NCBI GenBank assembly: GCA_000432655.1
Contig: HF986286.1
Span: 1 to 6,844, forward strand
Length of the DNA: 6,844 bases
Source: Bacteroides sp. CAG:1060
GTDB taxonomy: Bacteria; Bacteroidota; Bacteroidia; Bacteroidales; UBA932
Direction of reading: 5' to 3'
Below are positions 1 through 5,881 of the stretch, one piece after another; position 1 is the first letter of the stretch, and every line of letters begins with the position of its first letter. The notes below the pieces were generated by a model, which saw only the letters and a list, made by a program, of their open reading frames with translations, made no database searches and was not told the origin of the DNA. The position numbers were made by a program, and so were the translations under genes.

Positions 1-95
1 ACAGCGGAACCGGCGGCCTGCTTGGCCAGTTTGCCGGTCTCAATCTCAATCACGCGGCCATCCGCGAGCTGGATTTTCTTGTTGATGATGTTCAT
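1..95 (-). CDS. pnp: Polyribonucleotide nucleotidyltransferase (PNPase), N-terminal fragment
   Basis: PNPase is a trimeric phosphorolytic 3'-5' exoribonuclease that degrades mRNA in the cytoplasm and can also add 3' tails. Only the first 31 codons are visible; the frame stays open to the left edge. The translation starts MNIINKKIQLADGR and continues VIEIETGKLAKQAAGS, matching the start of the first RNase PH domain, including the family-typical ETGKLAKQA segment. The ATG is at 93-95 and no in-frame start lies closer to the conserved region. The gene follows rpsO in the same direction, an arrangement common across bacteria, but a hairpin with a T-run (142-173) separates the two. It may therefore depend on read-through or on a promoter I could not identify. 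The catalytic second PH domain and the KH/S1 domains lie outside the window. Confidence 0.93.
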   Translation of the reverse strand, partial: MNIINKKIQLADGRVIEIETGKLAKQAAGSA

Positions 96-141
96 TACTG
101 TTTTTCTTTACGTCCAATATCGTATAAAATACTTATATCCG

Positions 142-173
142 AAAAAGGGATGGCTTCCTTAAGAAACCATCCC
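142..173 (-). terminator. Intrinsic terminator or attenuator after rpsO
   Basis: On the minus strand a 7-bp perfect stem (GGGATGG pairing with CCATCCC, arms 167-173 and 147-153) encloses a 13-base loop. The stem can extend inward by a TTC/GAA pairing across one mismatch. The 3' arm is followed directly by five T residues (146 to 142), the layout of a Rho-independent terminator. It lies 19 bases past the rpsO stop and 46 bases before the pnp start. It may end most rpsO transcripts, tune read-through into pnp, or protect the 3' end of rpsO mRNA. The plus-strand side lacks a T-run, so it should work only in the direction of the genes. Confidence 0.8.
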
Positions 174-192
174 TGGATCTTTCCTATCTTGA

Positions 193-468
193 TTATCGAC
201 GGAGACCGAGCTCCTTAACGATACTTCTGTACCTCTCAATGTCAACCTTCTGGAGGTAATCCAGAATCTGACGTCTCTTACCAACAAGACGGAGAAGTGA
301 ACGACGGGTGACAACATCCTTCTTGTTCTGCTTCACATGCTCGGTAAGGTGAGCGATACGGTAGGAAAATAAAGCAACTTGACTCTCAGGAGAGCCGGTG
401 TCCTTATTAGACTTTCCGTACTTCGCGAAAATCTCTTGCTTCTTCTCAGGCATCAAATATTCAGCCAT
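193..468 (-). CDS. rpsO: 30S ribosomal protein S15
   Basis: This is a primary 16S rRNA-binding protein of the small-subunit platform that also contributes to a bridge with the 50S subunit. The 91-residue product is close to the usual 88-89. Family signatures are clear: [14 protein letters not shown] at residues 17-30, the H40-x3-H44 helix followed by K50-D51, and [18 protein letters not shown] at 55-72, which includes the conserved RNA-binding basic residues. It ends KELGLRR like its homologues. The chosen ATG (466-468) gives [10 protein letters not shown]; a second in-frame ATG at residue 6 would give an 86-residue form that is slightly short, so the first start is preferred. There is no visible Shine-Dalgarno sequence and the leader is AT-rich, as expected in Bacteroidota. 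The gene has its own promoter and leader hairpin and is followed by a terminator. Confidence 0.97.
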   Translation of the reverse strand: MAEYLMPEKKQEIFAKYGKSNKDTGSPESQVALFSYRIAHLTEHVKQNKKDVVTRRSLLRLVGKRRQILDYLQKVDIERYRSIVKELGLRR

Positions 469-501
469 TGCAGCAAAAAATTAAAGTTAATATTTCAAAA
501 C

Positions 502-524
502 CTCTTCCCTCTATTTGGAAAGAG
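502..524 (-). promoter_or_regulatory. Hairpin at the 5' end of the rpsO leader
   Basis: In minus-strand RNA, CUCUUUCC (524-517) pairs with GGGAAGAG (509-502) over 8 bp, with one U-G wobble and a 7-base loop. The plus-strand equivalent has a C/A mismatch at that position, so the structure suits the minus-strand RNA. It begins about where transcription would start from the promoter at 529-559, so the rpsO mRNA may open with this stem. It could stabilise the mRNA, take part in S15 autoregulation (known for rpsO leaders in other bacteria), or help end the upstream operon. Only four T residues follow (after a G), so it is a weak terminator candidate. The pairing is seen; the role is inferred. Confidence 0.45.
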
Positions 525-528
525 CCTG

Positions 529-559
529 CAAATTTACAAAAAATTCTAAATCAAACAAA
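529..559 (-). promoter_or_regulatory. rpsO: Bacteroidota-type promoter of rpsO
   Basis: On the minus strand, TTTG (556-559) lies 19 bases upstream of TAAATTTG (529-536). The second element matches the Bacteroidota -7 consensus TAnnTTTG exactly, and the first matches the -33 TTTG at a normal spacing. A second TTTG at 552-555 is 15 bases away and spaced less well. The predicted start of transcription is near 522-526, giving an rpsO leader of about 55 bases. The site lies in the 111-base gap after the nitroreductase stop, so rpsO can be transcribed independently of the operon upstream. Confidence 0.75.
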
Positions 560-579
560 TAAGAAAGAGAAATAAATGA

Positions 580-1146
580 CTACCATTTGTCATAATGTAT
601 CTTCTCCGGGGCCCATTTGTCCTTAGGAAACGTCGTTTCCGCAGGAAAACCTATAGGAATCACACAGAAAGGACTGACTCCGGCAGGTATTCCAAGGACA
701 TTCCGTACCACGGAACTGCGTTCCTCATCCGATGCAGCAGTCCATACGGCACCAAGTCCAAGAGCCTCCGCCGCAAGAAGCAGATTCTCCGTAGCGGCAG
801 CCGCATCCTGCTGCCAGAACTGATTCTCCACCCGCGTACCGTCAGACAGCACGATATGACTGTGAGCGCACACCACCACGGCAAGAGGAGCGCCAAAAAG
901 CATTTTTGCATGTTTGAGTCCCCCGGCGAGCGAATCAAGCACCGCGCGACTACGCACCACCACAAACTCCCACGGCTGCCTGTTCTTGGCCGAAGGTGCA
1001 GCCATTGCCGCTCTCAGAAGTTTATCCACCAATTCGTCAGTTACGGGCCTGTCTGAATAATTCCGGACGCTGCGACGGGATGCTATGGTATCAAGAACAA
1101 CCTGCACCCTGTCCGTAGTAGCCCAATCAGTTACAAATTTGTTCAT
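580..1146 (-). CDS. Nitroreductase-family FMN oxidoreductase
   Basis: A 188-residue, probably cytoplasmic flavoprotein that would use NAD(P)H to reduce nitro compounds, quinones or other electrophiles; the physiological substrate is not evident. It shows the usual order of nitroreductase-fold motifs: RRSVRNY at 24-30 (FMN phosphate contact), APSAKNRQPWEF at 50-61 with N55, Q57 and W59, the helix WQQDAAAATENLLLAAEALG at 111-130 followed by LGAVW, and IPIGFPAE at 163-170. The length fits the compact single-domain group. The N-terminus has about 15 residues before the first conserved helix; an in-frame alternative start is not obvious. The ATG lies 4 bases after the glycosyltransferase stop, so it is the last gene of the four-gene operon and perhaps translationally coupled. 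Its link to the other operon products is unclear. It ends in TAG, followed by the rpsO promoter region. Confidence 0.9.
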   Translation of the reverse strand: MNKFVTDWATTDRVQVVLDTIASRRSVRNYSDRPVTDELVDKLLRAAMAAPSAKNRQPWEFVVVRSRAVLDSLAGGLKHAKMLFGAPLAVVVCAHSHIVLSDGTRVENQFWQQDAAAATENLLLAAEALGLGAVWTAASDEERSSVVRNVLGIPAGVSPFCVIPIGFPAETTFPKDKWAPEKIHYDKW

Positions 1147-1150
1147 AATA

Positions 1151-2365
1151 TTATTGTTTTAGGGTTTCAATTCTGTCTATAGGGTCCAATCCCCAACTGC
1201 GCAGCAGAGAATTATACCTGTCAATCACCTCATCCACACAATCTTCCCACGACCTGACTATGCTTCTGGAAGCCTGTATCCCGACACGGTGCACACGTGC
1301 AGGATCGGCAACAAGCTTACGCAGCAGCTCCGCCATTTTCTCAGGGTCATTATCGACGAGGAAACCATCTGCACCATCGGTAATAATCTGAGAAGCGGTA
1401 GAGCCCTTAGCCATCACCGCAGGAGTATGAAGAGCCGCGGCTTCGCGTACCACCAACGGCGCATTGTCATACAATGACGGGAAAAGGAACAAATCCGAAA
1501 CGGCATAATAATCCTTAAGTTTTTCCCGGTCCGTGATGGTACCCACAAAAGTAACTTTGGAATCAAGCCCTCTTTCAGACACCAGAGACTTCATCTCCTG
1601 CGCGGCATATCCATTGCCTATGAAGTACATCCTGAAAGGAACATCCGGCAACAACGCCAATGCTTCTATCACAAGTTTGGGATTCTTCTCCCAAATATGC
1701 TGTCCTACAAAGAGCATCACAAACTCTTCCGGTCGGATACCGAGCCTGTTTCGCGCATCCGCAAAATACTTGTCCGGATAGTCGGCCACAAGGTCAGACC
1801 CGTTGTCCATGACCTCTACCTTGCCTTTGTAACCATATTCCCTTATGACATCCACCACGGACTCCTGCGGCACCCATACCATATCGGCACGCTCATAGAA
1901 TCCGACAACGAGCTTAAGCATGGCTTTCACCGCAGGCTCGGGCAGCACTCTCGCGAAATCGTCCCTGTACTTTGAATGGAACGTCGCCACCAATGGTATT
2001 TTCTGTAAACGGGCAATCCTCATAGCCGCCAGCCCCGAAGTAAAAGGACAGTGCGCGTGCACTATCTTGAACTTGATACGGGATATTTTGGCGAGGAAAA
2101 CAGGATCAATTTCCGCAATGCCGGTCACGTACGGAGGCCGTTTCGGAATCGGAACTGAGAAATAATCCAGAACCTTATAATCAAGTTTCGAGTAGTCTGC
2201 TTTAGGCACATTAGGTGTAACCACCACTGTCTCCCCCACTTTCTTCTGCATCCACTCGGCATAGTTTTGCATGCATACCGACACTCCGTCCATCACAGGA
2301 GGGAAGCAGTCGCAGAACAGGCCCACATTGGCCTTTTCAATACTGAAAAGAGAAGAAAGATCCAT
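1151..2365 (-). CDS. GT4-type (GT-B fold) glycosyltransferase
   Basis: A 404-residue retaining glycosyltransferase of the GT4 type, expected to move a sugar from a nucleotide-sugar donor at the cytoplasmic face of the membrane. The N-terminal Rossmann half has FPPVMDGVS at 21-29 (glycine loop near the acceptor/donor cleft), VHAHCPFTSGLAA at 102-114 and ATFHSKYRDDF at 127-137. The donor half starts near residue 213 with MLFVGQHIWEKNPKLVIEAL (217-236; K227 in the donor-phosphate-binding position) and has FVGTITDREKLKDYYAVSD at 273-291. The E-x7-E motif appears as D300-x7-E308 in SLYDNAPLVVREAAA, a conservative change of the first acid. Overall it resembles diacylglycerol glucosyltransferases and related glycolipid or polysaccharide enzymes, but sugar and acceptor cannot be named. 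There is no signal peptide or membrane segment. The start is 3 bases after the upstream stop, which implies coupled translation with the 707-residue membrane protein. Confidence 0.9.
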   Translation of the reverse strand: MDLSSLFSIEKANVGLFCDCFPPVMDGVSVCMQNYAEWMQKKVGETVVVTPNVPKADYSKLDYKVLDYFSVPIPKRPPYVTGIAEIDPVFLAKISRIKFKIVHAHCPFTSGLAAMRIARLQKIPLVATFHSKYRDDFARVLPEPAVKAMLKLVVGFYERADMVWVPQESVVDVIREYGYKGKVEVMDNGSDLVADYPDKYFADARNRLGIRPEEFVMLFVGQHIWEKNPKLVIEALALLPDVPFRMYFIGNGYAAQEMKSLVSERGLDSKVTFVGTITDREKLKDYYAVSDLFLFPSLYDNAPLVVREAAALHTPAVMAKGSTASQIITDGADGFLVDNDPEKMAELLRKLVADPARVHRVGIQASRSIVRSWEDCVDEVIDRYNSLLRSWGLDPIDRIETLKQ

Positions 2366-2368
2366 AGA

Positions 2369-4492
2369 CTATTTACATATAGTGATTATAGTTACCACAC
2401 CGCAGAGCTGAAGCGCCGCCAATACAATAAGGACAAGCACAACGGCCGCCAGTATCCATTTCCATGCACAGGATTTCTGTTTGTCAGGATCGAATATTTT
2501 GAGCTTCGGATACTTGGCCACAGCCGTGAGTTTGGCTCCGAATACAATATTGACAAGCACCTTGGAGTTGATGGCCCACCCATTGGCATTAAGTACCGGG
2601 CCGAGATTACGCTTGCGAAGCTTGCTCCATGCTATAAAGCATGAAGGTCCGGAAATCACCAGCATCAGCACCAACACAATCAGCAGGAGCTGGAGCGGAG
2701 GCGTAGTCTTGATACCGGTGACAATGCTGGTAAGGAAGGACCCTATATAGCCCAATGCCATACCTAAGGCAGCAAAAATACCGGCAAACTTGGCAATATC
2801 GAACGCCTGCGTCTTAGGAGCACCTTCAGATGGTGCGGCAGCCGGAGCAGAAGAAGCGGTCTGGAGAGCCTTAGCCTGCATATCGGCCATGACTTTGGCA
2901 TCTTTGTCAGCAGCAGACTTGTTTATAAGCCCGACACAGAAATCCCAAAATTTCCGGTAAGGTGCCCAGAACGCCTGCTTGATGCTTACCGGATTATCCA
3001 CAATCTTTGTGACGGTTGCATCCCAGTCGCGTCCTTCGCAGTCAAAGAACACTCCATTCTTGCCAGGTCTAAGGTCAGCCGTGTCACCGTCTGTCATTAC
3101 CGCCACTATGTCCATCGCCCGGCCGAGAACCTTGGACACACACTTGCAGTATATCAGAAACATACCGCTCAACTTGGCCATATCCGCATGCTGTCCCATA
3201 TCAGATACTCTGATGCAGAGGTCGCAGCAGCGCTGGTCAATATACAGTCTGCCGGCCTCAAACACAGCCCTTCTCTCCTGACGCTTCTTATAGAAATCGT
3301 TGAAAATCAGATAATTGTCAAGAAGATGCGCAAAATCCCTATAGAAAAGCATAAGTTTCTTGACGTCATCTATGGAATTGGACTCCTGCTCAAGAGCCTT
3401 ATCCTTGGATATGAGCTCCAAAAGGACCTGCTTCTTGTCGGAAGCCAGCACAGCCTTCACTTCATCTATGCCAAGAGCCTCCACCTGCTCGCCCTTTTTG
3501 CTTCCCATCCACGCAGAATAAGCTCCAAATGAAGCCATCACAGTATTCCATTCAGCTTCGGTCATACCGTCAGAAGAGGCAAATGCGCTCTTCGGAATCA
3601 ATGCCCTGAACTTGTCAAACGCTCCCTGCCAGGCGGGATTAAGCTTGGAAAACGGCAGAATTCCGGAAACATCCGGCCTTGCAACAGGGCAGGATGATAT
3701 GTCATCTATCTTCTCCACGGCCACAGCCACAGCAGAAGCCGCAGCAGGATCGTAAGCAATGAGCTTGCACCTCGTGAAATAATCCTCAACCTTATCCTTT
3801 ATGATTAGGCTCGCGGCATAAGCATCAGCAGTATTCCCTCCATAAGGAAGAACAGTAGCAGCATCCGTTTCAGCCTTTTCCCTCCATGAAGCGTAGTCTG
3901 CACAAGCCGCATAGAAATTCTCCACCAGTTCCGCATTTACGCCGGCTTCCCCGCTTTTGTCAACCACGGAGCCCATCGAGGCCATGCAATCTTCCACCAC
4001 TTTCCTTGCTTGAGCATCATCGGCAGCCGTAGCCGGAACAATGACACCGTCTCCGTTGAACACCGTATTCTTGAATATCGCCACACTGTCGGATGCATCA
4101 GCCACCGAAATCTCATTCTTCTCTACCCCAAGATTCTTTAAAATACGTACTGCGGAATCATGCAGCCGCGCTCCTTCCGGAGTAGAACAATCAATATTGT
4201 CAATCGAAAGAACATCGTCCCCTTTGAGAATCGTCTCCTTGTCCTTAATCACCGAGCAGAGCCAGCGCGACGCCTCCACCACTTCATGAACTTTTATTTT
4301 TCCGTCCTTGTCCGTATCCATAAGGTCAAGCAGCGTCTTATCCATCTGCAGATCGGACACCGGACAACTCAATACCGTCCAATATTTCTGGTCAAGTTCG
4401 CCAAGATGCTCGAGATCTTCACCGCTGGCAATTTTCACTCTTATCACTCCACCAAGAGAGCAATAATTCCATTCGTAGGATTCTTTATTCAT
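2369..4492 (-). CDS. Large EF-hand membrane protein of unknown function
   Basis: A 707-residue protein of unknown function. There is no signal peptide, so residues 1-565 are probably cytoplasmic. Residues 59-70 form a canonical EF-hand loop (D59, D61, D63, G64, I66, E70), and 144-155 resemble a degenerate second one (N146, D148, G149, I151, no acid at 1 or 12). A cysteine cluster, C422/C423-x2-C426 and C449-x-C451, with H435 between, could bind metal. Residues 477-512 (GKNGVFFDCEGRDWDATVTK, then a DNPVSIKQAFWAPY stretch) look like a conserved core. An Ala/Pro-rich linker (546-562) leads to membrane segments near 568-594, 600-622 and 677-705. The loop 623-676 starts with basic KLRKRN, so it should be cytoplasmic, consistent with an N-in topology and a very short outer C-terminus. 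It starts 9 bases after the lipoprotein stop and ends 3 bases before the glycosyltransferase. I recall similar hypothetical proteins in Bacteroidota but can name no function. Confidence 0.88.
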   Translation of the reverse strand: MNKESYEWNYCSLGGVIRVKIASGEDLEHLGELDQKYWTVLSCPVSDLQMDKTLLDLMDTDKDGKIKVHEVVEASRWLCSVIKDKETILKGDDVLSIDNIDCSTPEGARLHDSAVRILKNLGVEKNEISVADASDSVAIFKNTVFNGDGVIVPATAADDAQARKVVEDCMASMGSVVDKSGEAGVNAELVENFYAACADYASWREKAETDAATVLPYGGNTADAYAASLIIKDKVEDYFTRCKLIAYDPAAASAVAVAVEKIDDISSCPVARPDVSGILPFSKLNPAWQGAFDKFRALIPKSAFASSDGMTEAEWNTVMASFGAYSAWMGSKKGEQVEALGIDEVKAVLASDKKQVLLELISKDKALEQESNSIDDVKKLMLFYRDFAHLLDNYLIFNDFYKKRQERRAVFEAGRLYIDQRCCDLCIRVSDMGQHADMAKLSGMFLIYCKCVSKVLGRAMDIVAVMTDGDTADLRPGKNGVFFDCEGRDWDATVTKIVDNPVSIKQAFWAPYRKFWDFCVGLINKSAADKDAKVMADMQAKALQTASSAPAAAPSEGAPKTQAFDIAKFAGIFAALGMALGYIGSFLTSIVTGIKTTPPLQLLLIVLVLMLVISGPSCFIAWSKLRKRNLGPVLNANGWAINSKVLVNIVFGAKLTAVAKYPKLKIFDPDKQKSCAWKWILAAVVLVLIVLAALQLCGVVTIITICK
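4283..4318 (-). other. Canonical EF-hand loop in the 707-residue protein
   Basis: The codons for residues 59-70 read DTDKDGKIKVHE. The acidic ligands at loop positions 1, 3, 5 and 12, the glycine at 6 and the isoleucine at 8 all fit the Ca2+-binding consensus. Flanking segments LLDLM and VVEASRWL can form the two helices. Confidence 0.78.
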
Positions 4493-4501
4493 ATTGCAAG
4501 A

Positions 4502-5809
4502 TCAATCTATGTAGATGTATAAATGTCTGTCTTCATTTATGACTCCGCTGAAATCATACTTGTCCGCAGGCACCACGATTTTTCCGTTCATGTCCATAAT
4601 GCCCGTTTTCTGTCCGTTGGAAACCGCATACAAGCCTGTTCCTTTCAACGGAGATATCACACTATAGCCGTATTCCACCGCCATAGTGCCGTCCGCTCTC
4701 AGCAACCCTGCTTCCGCACTGTCGTTGTCATACACGACAGCCCTTCCATTGGCATCCATAGAAGTACCTACAAATGTCCATGCAGGTTTGATCGCCCAAT
4801 TACCTTTTTTGTCGATAAAACCCCAATGCTGTGAATCGCAGGCTGCAGCGAAATCCCCATCACCGAACGGATACGCTTCAGTAAACGTTCCCTCGACCTC
4901 AACTCTGCCGTCACGGTTATACCATATCGCTTTAGAACCAACGGACGAACCAGCTCCGCGACTCTGGGCAAGAAACATTTCCCCGTCCCGAACGATATCT
5001 TCAAACATCGCCGGCACTATTTCCTTTCCGGTCTTATCAACCACGCCATATCCACTGTCCTTCAATACTATAAACCTGTCATCACAAAGGGCATCCACAT
5101 AGCTGCCAACATCCACCCACTGAAGTTGTCCCACGGATTTATAAACCGGAGCCAGAACAAAGTCCCCATCAAGAGACATCACCCCCTGGCCATCAGCACC
5201 AGGCATGACGATACGTCCGTCCACCACAAAATTGCCTCCATGTCCCTTGCCGTCAAACAATTCTTTTCCGGAGGTATCAACCACTTTAGTGTGACCGTCT
5301 TGAGTATAAATCACGGATTTTCCATCATAGAACGTATTTACCATCACCGCTTCAGGGGCATAGAACACCTTGTTTCCCTTACGATCGACCGCTATGATTT
5401 CGTCATCGAAAGACCGCACCCACGCCCTTCCGCCAGAAAAAAGCGTAGCATCCTTATAAAGGGCATCAATAATTCTCCGGCCCGATTTGTCAATAAAGAA
5501 ACATGCTCCGGAATTATCCCGCGCAACTGCTACTCCGTCGTGAAAATCAGACACATAAGCGAAAGACGCATCCCTGAGGGGCACTCCGTTTTCCGGATTG
5601 ACAAGATAGAACTCCTGCTGAAAACGAAACCCGTCCCAGGCAGAATCCGGAATCTCTCCATCGGCATTCTCCGCAGGATACACTGTCCGGTCTACGCCAA
5701 GACAAAGCACATCCGAGTCATAGTTAAACTCGACCTTACGATAACTGCGCGTACAGGACGACAAGCACATCATCGCCAACGCGACACAAGTCACAATAGT
5801 TACTCTCAT
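4502..5809 (-). CDS. WG-repeat lipoprotein
   Basis: A 435-residue predicted lipoprotein. The N-terminus MRVTIVTCVALAMMCLSSC is a type II signal peptide with lipobox L16-S-S-C19; C19 would be lipidated. The following residues TRSYRKVE are basic rather than the acidic cluster typical of surface-exported Bacteroidota lipoproteins, so a periplasm-facing anchor is more likely (inference). From about residue 93 to 420 the protein consists of imperfect WG-type repeats: FFIDKSGRRII (104-114), VVDTSGKELF (176-185), YGVVDKTGKEIVP (254-266), HWGFIDKKGNWAIKP (328-342) and TGIMDMNGKIVVP (402-414). Such repeats are thought to form beta-rich scaffolds of unknown, probably binding, function. No enzymatic motif is seen. 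It is the first gene of the four-gene operon, 72 bases after the antiporter stop. The promoter is not clear; transcription may also come from the antiporter side. Confidence 0.88.
   Translation of the reverse strand: MRVTIVTCVALAMMCLSSCTRSYRKVEFNYDSDVLCLGVDRTVYPAENADGEIPDSAWDGFRFQQEFYLVNPENGVPLRDASFAYVSDFHDGVAVARDNSGACFFIDKSGRRIIDALYKDATLFSGGRAWVRSFDDEIIAVDRKGNKVFYAPEAVMVNTFYDGKSVIYTQDGHTKVVDTSGKELFDGKGHGGNFVVDGRIVMPGADGQGVMSLDGDFVLAPVYKSVGQLQWVDVGSYVDALCDDRFIVLKDSGYGVVDKTGKEIVPAMFEDIVRDGEMFLAQSRGAGSSVGSKAIWYNRDGRVEVEGTFTEAYPFGDGDFAAACDSQHWGFIDKKGNWAIKPAWTFVGTSMDANGRAVVYDNDSAEAGLLRADGTMAVEYGYSVISPLKGTGLYAVSNGQKTGIMDMNGKIVVPADKYDFSGVINEDRHLYIYID
5753..5809 (-). other. Lipoprotein signal peptide (type II) with lipobox LSSC
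   Basis: The first 19 codons encode a short basic n-region (MR), a hydrophobic core (VTIVTCVALAMMC) and the lipobox LSSC, with the cysteine at codon 19. This supports the ATG at 5807-5809 as the true start and predicts export by Sec with processing by Lgt and LspA. Confidence 0.85.
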
Positions 5810-5881
5810 AGCAAGAAAGACAATACTTCCGACAAGATAGGGATTTTTTAGGAATTATAGACACCTTAGGCGGGCAAACAC

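Noticed and set aside
469..501. Second promoter-like T-rich element close to the rpsO start
   Set aside because: Only partial matches to the consensus, and the start of transcription would fall at or inside the coding region.
595..1056. 153-residue plus-strand open frame opposite the nitroreductase
   Set aside because: The minus strand encodes a complete nitroreductase with all FMN motifs; the plus-strand product is basic, His-rich and without family features.
2267..2644. 125-residue plus-strand open frame across the junction of two operon genes
   Set aside because: It lies opposite the well-supported glycosyltransferase start and the membrane protein end; no recognisable motif.
5126..5851. 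241-residue open frame on the plus strand opposite the WG lipoprotein
   Set aside because: It is a shadow of the minus-strand gene, whose lipobox and repeats are clear. Its translation is rich in His, Arg and Ser with no domain or motif.
5852..5878. Possible promoter before the lipoprotein gene (TTTG at 5875-5878, TATAATTC at 5852-5859 on the minus strand)
   Set aside because: The spacing is 15 bases, shorter than usual, and the second element fits TAnnTTTG poorly. It cannot be called without transcript mapping.
5810..5881. Terminator after the antiporter gene
   Set aside because: No stem of useful length followed by a T-run was found in this 72-base gap, so the antiporter and the operon may be co-transcribed.
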